The notes: generated by a model not told the origin, from the sequence alone. A DNA stretch of 64,000 bases from Rubrivivax sp. (GCA_022843905.1 JALHMT010000011.1:1-64000); one strand, 5' to 3'; positions 54,585 through 63,188 are shown, numbered from the stretch's first letter. A program made the numbers and translations.

Positions 54585-55563
54585 GCCCGTGACATTCGCC
54601 GGCAGCAGCCCCTTGGCCCCGCTGATGGCGCAATACGTTCAGGAGAAGCGAGCCTGTGGCTATCGCTTCAACCCCGCCGCATCCAGCCTGCGCCGACTCG
54701 ACGCCCACCTGTGCAGCCAAGGCTTGCAGCAAGTCGAGTTGCCCAAGGCGGCGACCGCATCCTGGCTGGCCAAGCAGCCGCACGAGACCGGCAAGACCCA
54801 GCGCGCACGGGTCAACCTGGTTCGCAACTTCGCCTTGTTCATGCGCCGACTGGACCTTCCTGCCGACGTGCCTGATCACGCCGTGGGCGCGAAGGATTCG
54901 AGGGCGTTCCTGGCGCGCGTGTTGACGCACGGGGAAGTGCGCCGCTTGCTCGAAGCCGCCGACCGGATCGAGCCGATGGCGTCGACTCACCTGCGCCACA
55001 TCGTGCTGCCGGAGCTGCTGCGCGTGCTGTACGGATGCGGCCTGCGTCTCGAAGAGGCTCTGCGCCTGCGCATGCGCGACGTCGACCTGGTCCAGGGGGT
55101 GCTGCGCATCAACGACACCAAGTTCCGCAAGGACCGCCTGGTGCCGCCGGCCCGGCCCCTGGTCGTTCGTCTGCAGAAGTACGCGGCCGCGCTGGGGCCT
55201 CGTTCGGACGACGAGTACTTCTTCCCATCGCCTCGCGGCGGCCGGCTGGACGGCGGCGGCGTGTACCGCAATTTCAGGGAACTGCTGCACCGATGCGGCA
55301 TCGGCCACGGCGGCCGGGGCGAAGGGCCTCGACTTCACGACCTGCGCCACACCTTCGCGGTGCATACCCTGCTGCGCTGGTACCGCGAGGGCGCCGACCT
55401 GCAGGCCAGGATGCCGGTGCTGGCGACCTACCTCGGACACGCCTCGATCGACGGCACCCAGGACTACCTGCAGATGACCGCCGAGCTGCATCCGGAGATC
55501 GTCTCGCGATCGGACGCGGCCTTCAGCGACGTCATTCCACTCAGGCCCTGGAGGTCGTCATGA
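54568..55563 (+). CDS. RIT tyrosine recombinase B
   Basis: The 331-residue recombinase has R in YGCGLRLEEALRL, K in NDTKFRKDRLV, HDLRHTFAVHTLL, GHAS and tyrosine in TQDYLQMT. GGAGG upstream gives ATG 54568 inside the end of gene A. It overlaps gene C by 4 bp. Confidence 0.92.
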   Translation: MATPRKPVTFAGSSPLAPLMAQYVQEKRACGYRFNPAASSLRRLDAHLCSQGLQQVELPKAATASWLAKQPHETGKTQRARVNLVRNFALFMRRLDLPADVPDHAVGAKDSRAFLARVLTHGEVRRLLEAADRIEPMASTHLRHIVLPELLRVLYGCGLRLEEALRLRMRDVDLVQGVLRINDTKFRKDRLVPPARPLVVRLQKYAAALGPRSDDEYFFPSPRGGRLDGGGVYRNFRELLHRCGIGHGGRGEGPRLHDLRHTFAVHTLLRWYREGADLQARMPVLATYLGHASIDGTQDYLQMTAELHPEIVSRSDAAFSDVIPLRPWRSS

Positions 55564-56570
55564 AGCCGACCGACCTCTCCCTGCACGTGACGAACTACCT
55601 CACGCGCTACCTCGCCGGCCAGCGCAACCTGAGCCCGAACACGATCAAGGCCTACCGCGATGTGTTCACGCTGCTCCTGCGCTTTGGCCGCGACGGACGC
55701 GGCATTGCCGTCGAGCGCCTCTGCCTGGCCGACATCGACGTGACCTTCGTCGAGGCCTTCCTCGATCACCTGTCGCAGGAGCGGAAGTGTTCAATCCGCA
55801 CCCAGAACCAGCGGCTGGCCGTGCTGCACGCGTTCTTCCGCTACGTGCAGTCGGAGGTGCCCGAGCGGATGCTGCAGTGCCAGAAGATCATGGCGATGCC
55901 GCTGCGGCGCCATGTTCAGATGCCGGTGGCCTACATGTCCAAGGACGAGCTGACCCAGGTGCTGGCGCATCCCGATCCGACCACGTCGGCCGGCCGGCGC
56001 GACGCGGTGATGCTCAGCGTGCTGTATGACACCGGCGCCCGAGCGCAGGAGTTGATCGATCTGAACGCCCACGATGTGCGCCTGACGACACCAGCCCAGG
56101 TCAGGCTGCTGGGCAAGGGGCGCAAGGTGCGTGTGGTGCCACTGATGGACGCCACGGCCCGGCTGCTGCGCGACCACCTGCGGGAGAACGACCTCGATCG
56201 ACCCGAACGCAGCCACCTGCCGCTGTTCCAGAACCGCCAGGGCGGGCGCTTGTCGAGGTCGGGCCTGAGGTATCTGCTGCATTGCCACGTGCAGGCCGCC
56301 AGGTCGGCGGTACCGGGCTTCACGCAGAAGATCAGCCCCCACAGCATGCGGCACACCAAGGGAATGCACCTTCTGCAGAGCGGCGTGTCGCTGGACATGA
56401 TCCGCGACTTCCTGGGGCACGTGGACGTGAAGACGACGCAGATCTACGCCCGGGCGAACCTGGAGATGAAGCGGCGTGCGTTGGAGAAGGTGGCCGGCGA
56501 GTCGCCATCGGCGGCACTACCGTCCTGGCAGCAGAGCAAATCGCTGCTGGACTGGTTGCGCTCGCTGTAG
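55560..56570 (+). CDS. RIT tyrosine recombinase C
   Basis: The 336-residue recombinase has the typical XerD-like start (LTRYLAGQRNLSPNTIKAYRDVF) and catalytic residues in YDTGARAQELIDL, the LGKGRKVRVVPL hairpin, HSMRHTKGMHLL, GHVD and tyrosine in TQIYARAN. It starts at the ATGA overlap with gene B. A perfect 13-bp hairpin follows 3 bp after the stop. Confidence 0.93.
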   Translation: MKPTDLSLHVTNYLTRYLAGQRNLSPNTIKAYRDVFTLLLRFGRDGRGIAVERLCLADIDVTFVEAFLDHLSQERKCSIRTQNQRLAVLHAFFRYVQSEVPERMLQCQKIMAMPLRRHVQMPVAYMSKDELTQVLAHPDPTTSAGRRDAVMLSVLYDTGARAQELIDLNAHDVRLTTPAQVRLLGKGRKVRVVPLMDATARLLRDHLRENDLDRPERSHLPLFQNRQGGRLSRSGLRYLLHCHVQAARSAVPGFTQKISPHSMRHTKGMHLLQSGVSLDMIRDFLGHVDVKTTQIYARANLEMKRRALEKVAGESPSAALPSWQQSKSLLDWLRSL

Positions 56571-56572
56571 GA

Positions 56573-56606
56573 GCATCGGGCGGCCACCTGCTCGGCCGCC
56601 CGATGC
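56573..56606 (+). terminator. Hairpin terminator after RIT recombinase genes
   Basis: GCATCGGGCGGCC and GGCCGCCCGATGC form a perfect 13-bp stem with an 8-base loop, starting two bases after the stop codon. No T-tract follows. Confidence 0.55.
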
Positions 56607-56716
56607 GCTTCGGGAGGCAGCCTGCAAGCCCTAGCGGCCGAAGGGATAGAGCGATCCACGATCTGTATGTGGTCCACCGCACAGAGCCGCCAACTGCCCG
56701 ATGGGATCATTTCCAT

Positions 56717-56929
56717 ATGACTAGTTCACGCAGCGTTCCCAGCCAGGAAGTTCGGGCGGCTTCGGCTGAATGGCAGGCCGCGCTGGCCGCACTCCTGAGC
56801 GAGACAAACCGGATCGCAGTGGGCGGTCAGGACGATCCTGCAACGTTGGCCAGGTTGAAGGCCACCGCCGAAGTCGCGCGCCAGCAGTGCGAAACGCTGA
56901 GCCAGCGCGCCACGTACTCGAGCCCGTAG
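56717..56929 (+). CDS. Small frame inside the RIT element
   Basis: A 70-codon frame encodes a helical, Ala/Glu/Gln-rich peptide (VRAASAEWQAALAALLSETNRIA, then ATLARLKATAEVARQQCETLSQRA). It lies between the recombinase terminator and the right inverted repeat. The sequence looks protein-like, but the Shine-Dalgarno is weak. Some RIT elements carry a small gene here. The rest of 56607-57046 holds nothing recognisable. Confidence 0.4.
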   Translation: MTSSRSVPSQEVRAASAEWQAALAALLSETNRIAVGGQDDPATLARLKATAEVARQQCETLSQRATYSSP

Positions 56930-57046
56930 AAGGGGCCCTGGAAACCAGCCGGCTGCGGCAAGTCGCCGCACCTGGTGGCCATCGCACCTCTGGCCTTATG
57001 CGGAGTCCGGTACGGCGCCATCTACGGTAGGCCTGCGGTCGGTTCG

Positions 57047-57083
57047 CTTGCTGCGCATAACCGCGGACGAACCTAAATAGCCC
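57047..57083 (-). repeat. RIT inverted repeat, right
   Basis: 37-bp repeat reading CTTGCTGCGC to TAAATAGCCC on the plus strand, a perfect reverse complement of 53164-53200. Confidence 0.93.
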
Positions 57084-57103
57084 ATATGTGTAGCTGCACA
57101 TAT
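57084..57103. repeat. Palindrome directly outside the RIT right end
   Basis: ATATGTG (57084-57090) and CACATAT (57097-57103) form a perfect 7-bp inverted repeat with a 6-base centre, abutting the element end. It may be part of the recombination site, a terminator of the former integrase gene or chance. The following 57104-57319 contains no gene. Confidence 0.5.
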
Positions 57104-57319
57104 TGCGTACCTGGGGTCCGATGCGGGCCTGCCCGAAGCTGCCAACGATCCTGCCGCTTGATCGATGCCCGTGTCATGCGAACCGCGCACCCTGGCCACC
57201 GGCGCTCGGCAACAGCTTCTGGCGAGCGCGGGGGGTCCGCCGAGGACCCGTCGGTGCGGCCCGCCGCCTCCCTCGCGAGACTTCCCGACTCTTCGCCGCG
57301 GCGGTCGTCGATGCCGGGG

Positions 57320-57793
57320 CTATGCCAGACGAGGATCGAACTCGAACGGGTCGCGTTCCGGTACGAGCGCGACCTCCGCGAGCCTCGGATGCAGGGCATT
57401 GATGAGCAGGTTGTGTTCGGCAGGCTCGACGTATGACGGGACCCACAGCGCCAATTCGGCGCCCGCATCCAGCCATCGATCTCCGAACGTTTGCGTCACG
57501 ACCTCGCTGTCGCGCCAGTTGGCCGGCAGTCCGGCGGCTTGCGCGGTCCGAACCACCAGGCCGTCGGGCAGCTCGAGCCGGAACAGGGCCTGCCCGACCG
57601 GCGTGATGCCGTTCGCATGAACGCGCTTCTCGAGTTGCGCCAGCGCGCGCGACCCTGCGCAGTAGATCACCCGACGCGATGCAGCAGCCGTTCGCAGGCT
57701 GTGCCAGCGGCCAGGCGCCAATGCCGAGCCGTAAGCTTGATCGACAACGGTCTTCGCGGCGGCCAGGCCGATGCGGAAGACGGCGATGCTCAA
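57320..57793 (-). CDS. RES-domain toxin
   Basis: The 157-residue protein has the RES family pattern: VFRIG near the start, YGSALAPGRWHS, VIYCAGSRALAQLEKRVH and the end FEFDPRL. RES toxins use or degrade NAD+. Translation starts at TTG 57793, where GCTTGAGC overlaps the antitoxin stop; the upstream frame to 57913 is inside the antitoxin gene. The length fits the family (about 150-160). Confidence 0.88.
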   Translation of the reverse strand: MSIAVFRIGLAAAKTVVDQAYGSALAPGRWHSLRTAAASRRVIYCAGSRALAQLEKRVHANGITPVGQALFRLELPDGLVVRTAQAAGLPANWRDSEVVTQTFGDRWLDAGAELALWVPSYVEPAEHNLLINALHPRLAEVALVPERDPFEFDPRLA

Positions 57794-58410
57794 GCGGCGG
57801 CGCCGTAACGCAGAGCGACGAGCATCGACTGGACCTTGCTCATGCCCCACGGCGTGCGCGCGCGCTTGAGCGGGGTATCGCCATCCAGTGACGGATGCGG
57901 CCGGGTCAGCCACGTCGACGCCTGCGCCGGCGAGCCGAAGACCTCGGTGGCCTGGGTCAGCAGGTCCGTGATCTGAAGTGCCTTGACGGCGGCATCCTGC
58001 GGCAATGCCGATCCACTGGCCTTGCGGCGGCTGACCGTCGTTCGGTCTATGCCCGCAAAGTCCAGCACGTCGCGCGAATCCAGCCCGCTAAAACCCGCGA
58101 TGTCGCCGAGGAAGTCCGGGTCCAGTCCGTCGATGGCTAGATGTTCTGCAACATCGGGCGCCATGCGATACCCGAGTGCCTCGCTGCCAGGGGTCCGGTG
58201 CGGGACTGCGCCGGCATCCAGGTCGCCGCCAGTCAGAAGGAGCCGGCCGGCGCCGGCTCGCTCGGCGTTGCCGCGCCTGGCCGGTTTGGAGCCCTTGCGC
58301 GCGCTCCCAGCCCTGGCTGCAAGTCCGTTGATGACACTGGCCCACTCCATGAGCGACGCCGCGGGTCGCGGCGGCAAGGGCTGAACTGTCGCTGCTGCAA
58401 GTGCTGTCAT
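57790..58410 (-). CDS. Xre/MbcA/ParS-type antitoxin of the RES toxin
   Basis: The 206-residue protein has an HTH (FSGLDSRDVLDFAGIDRTTVSRRKASG, about 118-145) and the C-terminal toxin-binding domain (AVKALQITDLLTQATEVFGSPAQASTWLTRPHPSLDGDTPLKRARTPWG) of the MbcA/ParS family. It precedes and overlaps the RES gene. ATG 58410 is chosen; a palindromic operator lies 17-52 bp upstream. The first 90 residues are low-complexity and longer than usual. Confidence 0.9.
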   Translation of the reverse strand: MTALAAATVQPLPPRPAASLMEWASVINGLAARAGSARKGSKPARRGNAERAGAGRLLLTGGDLDAGAVPHRTPGSEALGYRMAPDVAEHLAIDGLDPDFLGDIAGFSGLDSRDVLDFAGIDRTTVSRRKASGSALPQDAAVKALQITDLLTQATEVFGSPAQASTWLTRPHPSLDGDTPLKRARTPWGMSKVQSMLVALRYGAAA

Positions 58411-58426
58411 CTGTAACCCCGGGTCG

Positions 58427-58462
58427 CGTGCAAACGCACAAGCATCATAGTGCGTTTGCACG
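58427..58462. promoter_or_regulatory. Palindromic operator of the RES/Xre pair
   Basis: CGTGCAAACGCAC (58427-58439) and GTGCGTTTGCACG (58450-58462) are a perfect 13-bp inverted repeat with a 10-bp spacer. A further half-site GTGCGTTTGC is at 58518-58527. Position upstream of the antitoxin start fits autorepression. Confidence 0.8.
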
Positions 58463-58528
58463 ACTCCAGCAAGCACGGCGTGGTCACGCACACGAGGAAC
58501 CACTCGCACTTGTCCCCGTGCGTTTGCG

Positions 58529-59362
58529 TCAGGCTTCCTTGCCGGTATTCCCGTCATCACCGCCAGGTAACCGGTCGCTGGGCGACCCGCCGGGCACGCC
58601 CTGCTCGAGAGCCCGCAGCGCGTCGCGCGCCACCATGTCGCCCTCGGCCACCGACTGCCTGAGCAAGGACAGTCCATGCTCGCGATCCGCGGCGCGGATC
58701 AGTCCTGCAGCGTGCAGGCAGCCCAGGTTGGTCCGCGCCAGGTCCACACCAAGCGACATCGCCCGGCAGTAGAGATCTGCCGCCCGGTCCAGGTCGCGGA
58801 CGCCGCGCCACTGCTCTTCCTTGCCTTGCAGGAAGACACCCAACGCAAACATCGCATCCGGGTTGCCGAGTCGAGCCGCTTCCTCGAAGCAGGCATACGC
58901 GCGGTCCAGGTCCCGGCGGCAGCCGCGTCCATCGGCAAGGCTGTCCCCGAGCACTGCGAGTGCCAGGGCCCGCAGGTCCTGTTCGACGTCTGGCAAACGG
59001 GACACCTCGCGAACCAACTGCGTGGCCTCGGTCAGGTTCTCGCCCTGTCTGATCTGAAGCACGGCGATGTTGTAGAGGGCGCTGGGCAGACCCATCGCAG
59101 CGAGACTGGCAAGAAGTTCGGCGCCGTTCATGGCCGCCCGCTCACTGTCCTGGTTCTGCAACCAGAAAGCAGTGGCCACCCCGACCAAGCCGATATCGCG
59201 GTCGAGCCCCGACTCCAGGAAGTGATCCAGCGCTTCAGCGGCCAGGGCGTCGAAGTCCACCTGGCGCTGGTCCAGCACCCGCTCGATCACTTCGAGGTAG
59301 TCCTGCTGCTCATGGCTCGCGCCCCGCGCCATCGCGAGCAGTCTTTCGGTCAATCCATCCAT
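58529..59362 (-). CDS. Sel1/TPR-type repeat protein
   Basis: The 277-residue protein is all-helical with Sel1-like repeats: ALYNIAVLQIRQGEN, LAVLGDSLADGRGCRRDLDRAYACFEEAARLGNPDAMFALGVFL, DLDRAADLYCRAMSLGVDLARTNLGCLHAAGLI and HGLSLLRQSVAEGD. Such proteins scaffold other proteins; the partner is unknown. AGGAGGTGG gives ATG 59362. It is upstream of and co-oriented with the toxin-antitoxin pair, but the operator lies between them. Confidence 0.8.
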   Translation of the reverse strand: MDGLTERLLAMARGASHEQQDYLEVIERVLDQRQVDFDALAAEALDHFLESGLDRDIGLVGVATAFWLQNQDSERAAMNGAELLASLAAMGLPSALYNIAVLQIRQGENLTEATQLVREVSRLPDVEQDLRALALAVLGDSLADGRGCRRDLDRAYACFEEAARLGNPDAMFALGVFLQGKEEQWRGVRDLDRAADLYCRAMSLGVDLARTNLGCLHAAGLIRAADREHGLSLLRQSVAEGDMVARDALRALEQGVPGGSPSDRLPGGDDGNTGKEA

Positions 59363-59675
59363 GGCGACCCACCTCCTGTGCATGTGCGACCGGCCCGGAC
59401 CGGATCCACTGCTGTCTGTCGATGGGGCGGCAGTTGCAATGCCTTCCCGGGGCGCCAGCGATGGGTTTGATTGAGCATGTCGACACCGGGCGCGTGGAGG
59501 TCATGGGCCTACGCCGAAACGCAGTCCTGCAAGCCTCCACTTCCACTCCGACGAGAGTGCCGGTCGTGCCAATGTCAGCGGTCAGGCCGTTCAACTCAAC
59601 CGGAAATCCCTGCGTAATTGCGCGCAGTACCCGTGTGGTGCCGGACCCGGTCCGTTCGCCGGGCACCACGCGCAC
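59310..59675 (-). CDS. Doubtful 121-codon frame upstream of the Sel1 gene
   Basis: The first half (RVLRAITQGFPVELNGLTADIGTTGTLVGVEVEACRTAF) is protein-like and follows the codon bias, but the second half is not, and the frame runs through the start of the Sel1 gene. It may be a short real gene with a misplaced end, or a relic. Function unknown. Confidence 0.3.
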   Translation of the reverse strand: MRVVPGERTGSGTTRVLRAITQGFPVELNGLTADIGTTGTLVGVEVEACRTAFRRRPMTSTRPVSTCSIKPIAGAPGRHCNCRPIDRQQWIRSGPVAHAQEVGRHGWIDRKTARDGAGREP

Positions 59676-59689
59676 ACCGCGCGCCTGAA

Positions 59690-59917
59690 TCAGGTCGGAT
59701 CTCTGAGCGTGAACCGGCGCGACCGGTCAAGCGTCTCGAACACCGCAGGGTTGTCGGTCATGTTGAGGCGCTCGCCGGTGGCCAGGCGGTAGGACGGCTG
59801 CCCCCGCTCACTTGCCGTATCGCCAGTTGGCGGCGCCGCTGGTCCCGCCCATGTCCTGATGATGATGCAGGCCTCACCGCGAGGCCCCTTCGCTTCAAGC
59901 CGTTCGGTGTCCGCCAT
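59690..59917 (-). CDS. Small hypothetical protein (75 residues)
   Basis: It starts with MADTERLEAKGPRGEACIIIRTW and ends SYRLATGERLNMTDNPAVFETLDRSRRFTLRD. The latter resembles short conserved proteins found on mobile elements near recombination genes. A GGAGTGGAGG Shine-Dalgarno precedes the ATG. No family is recognised. Confidence 0.6.
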   Translation of the reverse strand: MADTERLEAKGPRGEACIIIRTWAGPAAPPTGDTASERGQPSYRLATGERLNMTDNPAVFETLDRSRRFTLRDPT

Positions 59918-59972
59918 CAGGTGGCCTCCACTCCGAGAGCGCCATCACCGCTGCGGCGTGTCGGGCCATGAG

Positions 59973-60629
59973 TCATGGCGCGACGGGACCGGCATCGAAC
60001 ACTTGCGCGGGCGCGAGCCTGACCAGCGCGGCAGCGGCCTCCGGCGAACCGTTGAGCCAGGCATCGACGTCCTCCAATTCGATGGGCACCACGGACCGCT
60101 TGTCCTGTCGGTCGGGCCCGAGCTTCGGGTCCGGCTTGTGCATGCGGTTCATCAACGGGTGGATGTCGGCATTCAGCGTCAGCATCGTGTAGCTCTCGAC
60201 GACTTCACCGGTGGTCTTGTCCGTCCAGGTGTTCCACAGACCAGCAAGACCCCAGGGTGCCCCGTCGGCGCGCCGGAAGCGCCACCAGACGTTCTTGCCC
60301 GACTCCCAGTTCGGTTCGTCGAACGACACCGCGGGGATGATGCAGCGCTTGCCGTAGCTCCACGAACTCTTGAAGGACGCCTTCGTGGTGATCTCCTCGA
60401 AGCGGGCGTTGTTGGTCGAGTAGGTCAGCTTGGCCGTCTTGGCGAACCAGGGCACGAGCCCCCACTGGCCGATGACCAGTTCGCGGCTCAGCGGATTCTC
60501 CCTGTCGGCGCGCAGGAACGGACCCGGCGCCCGTGGAAACACTTCGGCGGCACGCCAGGGCTGACGGGCACCGACATGCCAGTAGCGTTCCATGTCGCCG
60601 GCCTCGGGGGACACATACCGATTGCACAT
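59973..60629 (-). CDS. SRAP-family protein (YedK/HMCES-like)
   Basis: The 218-residue protein has the SRAP catalytic set: Cys2 directly after the initiator Met (MCNRY), the WGLVPWFAK motif, STNNARFEE, the CIIPAVSFDEPNW core and the histidine in HPLMNRMH. SRAP proteins form a protective thiazolidine crosslink with abasic sites in single-stranded DNA. On a conjugative element it may shield the transferred strand (inference). Confidence 0.93.
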   Translation of the reverse strand: MCNRYVSPEAGDMERYWHVGARQPWRAAEVFPRAPGPFLRADRENPLSRELVIGQWGLVPWFAKTAKLTYSTNNARFEEITTKASFKSSWSYGKRCIIPAVSFDEPNWESGKNVWWRFRRADGAPWGLAGLWNTWTDKTTGEVVESYTMLTLNADIHPLMNRMHKPDPKLGPDRQDKRSVVPIELEDVDAWLNGSPEAAAALVRLAPAQVFDAGPVAP

Positions 60630-60653
60630 GCCGGCATCGTACCGGCCGGCGCA

Positions 60654-61163
60654 TCAACCGTTGCTGCGCATCGTCTGCCCCGGTGCCCCGCTTCCGCCTG
60701 CGGCGTTTGGACTGTCGAGGTCCTCGAAGCGCGGATCGCCCATCTGCAGCCACAGCCAGCGTCGCACTTCCCGCAGGGACTTGCGACCGAATCCCGGCAC
60801 CTGCAGCAGCCGTTCACCACCCGGCACAGCCAGGTAGGCGTCACGCACGAGTGGAACTGTCGTCCAGCCCTGCCGTTCGAGCAGATCACGCGTTCGCCGG
60901 CAGAGATAGTCGAATGCCTCGGGTCTGCCGCGCTCCAGGCCCTCAGCCGCCGCGACGATCTGCCGGATGCGCTCGACACTCAGGCCGTGATTGGGCGCGA
61001 TGTCCTGTGCCGGCTCGCCGGCCCTGCTGGCGTTCACGATCCGCGCGTTCCGCGGCGCTTTCGTGAGGGCGCCGCGGTGGCCGACGTGAGGCCCTGCCCT
61101 GGTCAGCGCAGGTGATGGCGGTTCGGGCACCGATCGACCGGTGGGACTCTGTTTCGTCGGCAT
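60654..61163 (-). CDS. Small regulator with sigma-4-like and helix-hairpin-helix segments
   Basis: The 169-residue protein has an HTH-like segment (AQDIAPNHGLSVERIRQIVAAAEGL), a pattern of sigma-70 region 4, and a C-terminal helix-hairpin-helix (LLQVPGFGRKSLREVRRWLWLQMG) resembling the RNA polymerase alpha C-terminal domain. The first 50 residues are disordered. ATG 61163 lies 4 bp after the RecE-like stop. A regulatory role is inferred. Confidence 0.65.
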   Translation of the reverse strand: MPTKQSPTGRSVPEPPSPALTRAGPHVGHRGALTKAPRNARIVNASRAGEPAQDIAPNHGLSVERIRQIVAAAEGLERGRPEAFDYLCRRTRDLLERQGWTTVPLVRDAYLAVPGGERLLQVPGFGRKSLREVRRWLWLQMGDPRFEDLDSPNAAGGSGAPGQTMRSNG

Positions 61164-61167
61164 GTGC

Positions 61168-62043
61168 TCAGGCCCAGCGTGGGAGGTCGATGCTCTCCCA
61201 ATCGCCGTCGCCCTGCAACATGGGGAAGTGGTTCCGGCTGCGGCACTCGGCCAGGCGTCGCATGGCGCGCCGGAAGTCCTGATGACCGCGCCGCAGGAAG
61301 GCATCGCTGGCCCGGTACACCGCGACAGTGTTCGGCGCCTCCTTCTCGCAGGCGATGAAGGCCCATTCCGGTTCCTCGCCGGTCACCTGGGACACGCCTT
61401 CGCAGTACATGGCAGCGGACAGCGCGTACTGCATGCGCGCGCAGGCCTTCGAGAAGCCGTCCCGGGTGACGTCCAGCGCCGACTTGACGTCCGCGAGCGT
61501 CCTGGTGCCATGCCACCAGTCGATCTTGACCTTGCACTTGATGCCGGTCTCCGGATCGATCCAGGCGAGCGCCACTTCGGCTTCGCCCGTGCCCAGGATC
61601 ACGCGGGCCTTGTCGTGCATGCGCGCGTTGTCCACGATGCGCTCGATGCCGGGCAACCAGTCCGCCGGAAACATCGTCCGCCCGGCCGCCTCGACCCGGT
61701 AGACCTCGGCGAGCGCCTTGCCCTCCTTCGTTTGCCGGTTCACCTTCGGCGTCGCGAAGAATCGTTCCGTGAATGAATCGCTCTCCAGCATGCGGCCGTG
61801 GAGCACGGTGCCGAACAGCATCGCTTCCGTCGACTCCTCCGGTTCGTTCAGGCCACACATGAAGTGGGCGGGGCTGACCAGCATGCGCTTGAGTTGCGAC
61901 GACGACACGGCACTGCGCTCGGCGTGATAGTCGTCGGAGGCCATGCCACGCGTGATGCCCAGCGGGATGTCCTTGACTGATCGCGCCGCCGAAGCAGGCG
62001 CCTGCCCAGCCTCCACCGATTCCAAAACCGACAGTTCGTCCAT
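61168..62043 (-). CDS. RecE-like PD-(D/E)XK exonuclease
   Basis: The 291-residue protein matches the phage/plasmid exodeoxyribonuclease VIII-like group: ISSSQLKRMLVSPAHFM-type start (SAVSSSQLKRMLVSPAHF), AMLFGTVLHGRMLE, the catalytic D in WIDPETGIKCKVKIDWW, the D-K pair in LADVKSALD and the QYALSAAMY motif. A RecT/Bet partner is not visible in the window. AGGAGG upstream supports ATG 62043. Confidence 0.88.
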   Translation of the reverse strand: MDELSVLESVEAGQAPASAARSVKDIPLGITRGMASDDYHAERSAVSSSQLKRMLVSPAHFMCGLNEPEESTEAMLFGTVLHGRMLESDSFTERFFATPKVNRQTKEGKALAEVYRVEAAGRTMFPADWLPGIERIVDNARMHDKARVILGTGEAEVALAWIDPETGIKCKVKIDWWHGTRTLADVKSALDVTRDGFSKACARMQYALSAAMYCEGVSQVTGEEPEWAFIACEKEAPNTVAVYRASDAFLRRGHQDFRRAMRRLAECRSRNHFPMLQGDGDWESIDLPRWA

Positions 62044-62267
62044 ATCGAACCTCCTGCGGACAAAGATTCCGGTGGACTCGGCACCATCAAGTCGCTGCGT
62101 AGCGGCGGGTCCCAGGCTCAGCCCCATGAAACCTCAGCGCGCTGCATGGCCCACGCTGAGCGCGACTTTCGCGATGATTTGTGGCGGGATTTCTGCTGTA
62201 CCCGACTGCCGCGCACCGGCAGATTGGATGCCTCGAAGCAGACGACACCCGATGGGTCACTTCCCGC

Positions 62268-62798
62268 ATGAACAGACTCCTCGACCAGCTGAAGCAGGGC
62301 CTGCGCAGGATCGGGCGCGGCAGACTTGAAGTGCCTGGCGGTGTGCCGACCGTCAGCCCGGTCAACGATTCGGGGCAGGTAACACGCCTGCGGACCGAAC
62401 TCGACGATGCGCTTTCGTCGCTCGAGAAGCGCCTCACGCCGACGACACCGCCGGCTGGACCGCAGTCCGGCCGCACACGCAAGGCCATCCTCTCGAAGGC
62501 ACGCCGAACGGCCCCACCGCAGAACGCCCTGAGCTTCTGGGGATTGGCGCCGGTTTCATCGGCAGACAAGTCCGGGGACCTGGCGACGATCGCGCCGGCA
62601 TCGATGCTTGCGGGATCCTCGCTGTTGCTGCCATCGACGGCGGCCGCCGGCGCGCGGCGCGACAGACCATTGGGGCTGCTGGGTGCTGCGACTGCTTTCG
62701 ACGAGCGACAGGAGGTCGCCGCTCCGCAGGCTCTGCTGGAACCCGCGCCACCGCTGTCGCGGGAGGACGACGCCACGGACCGGCCGACCTGGCCTTGA
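62268..62798 (+). CDS. Uncharacterised Pro/Ala-rich protein
   Basis: The 176-residue protein starts with a short basic helix (MNRLLDQLKQGLRRIGRGR) and is then low-complexity, rich in Pro, Ala, Ser and Leu, probably disordered. No family is recognised. It is divergent from the RecE-like gene. The frame opens at 62181 but ATG 62268 gives the amphipathic start. Confidence 0.5.
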   Translation: MNRLLDQLKQGLRRIGRGRLEVPGGVPTVSPVNDSGQVTRLRTELDDALSSLEKRLTPTTPPAGPQSGRTRKAILSKARRTAPPQNALSFWGLAPVSSADKSGDLATIAPASMLAGSSLLLPSTAAAGARRDRPLGLLGAATAFDERQEVAAPQALLEPAPPLSREDDATDRPTWP

Positions 62799-62813
62799 GG
62801 GCGCGAGAGTCGC

Positions 62814-63101
62814 ATGCCCACCGGACCGCGCCATGCCTTGGGGACAACCCGTCAGGAGCCCGGACGACATCTGGCTGCGGGTGTCCCTCGCGACTTCGTG
62901 GACGTGCTGGCCAGGGCGCCGACCTTGGCAGCCGCGCTGACGCTGGCCATGGTGGCTCTGTGCATTGCAATCCTGGTCATGCCGATCGACGAGGAGGTGC
63001 CGGCCACGCCTCGGCGTGCGCCCTGGCCGGTCGCCGTGCTCGCCTTTGCCATCGTCATCTTCGTCATCGCCTTCTGCTGGCTGAGGAACGACGAAGCCTG
63101 A
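62814..63101 (+). CDS. Small membrane protein
   Basis: The 95-residue product has two membrane helices (LAAALTLAMVALCIAILVM and VAVLAFAIVIFVIAFCWL) split by a short Pro/Arg loop. It follows the preceding gene by 15 bp and is convergent with the HU-like gene. No family recognised. Confidence 0.6.
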   Translation: MPTGPRHALGTTRQEPGRHLAAGVPRDFVDVLARAPTLAAALTLAMVALCIAILVMPIDEEVPATPRRAPWPVAVLAFAIVIFVIAFCWLRNDEA

Positions 63102-63112
63102 GGACCAGGCAG

Positions 63113-63131
63113 GGGTGGCTGCAGGCCACCC
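63113..63131. terminator. Bidirectional hairpin between convergent genes
   Basis: GGGTGGC and GCCACCC form a 7-bp stem with a 5-base loop between the small membrane gene and the HU-like gene. No T-tract follows on either strand. Confidence 0.4.
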
Positions 63132-63188
63132 GTCTCAGGAGACTTTCGCAGCCGGGCACAACGCATCTGGCGCCGCACCCAGCACTGA

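Larger units (their letters stand above)
53164..57083 (+). mobile_element. Recombinase-in-trio (RIT) element, about 3.9 kb
   Basis: Three consecutive, translationally coupled tyrosine recombinase genes (53313-56570) lie between perfect 37-bp inverted repeats (53164-53200 and 57047-57083). This is the RIT plan. Inside the repeats, subterminal palindromic sequence follows on the left (53200-53255) and a 440-bp region with one small frame on the right. No target duplication is visible beside the repeats. All three recombinases have complete active-site sets, so the element may be functional. Confidence 0.92.
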
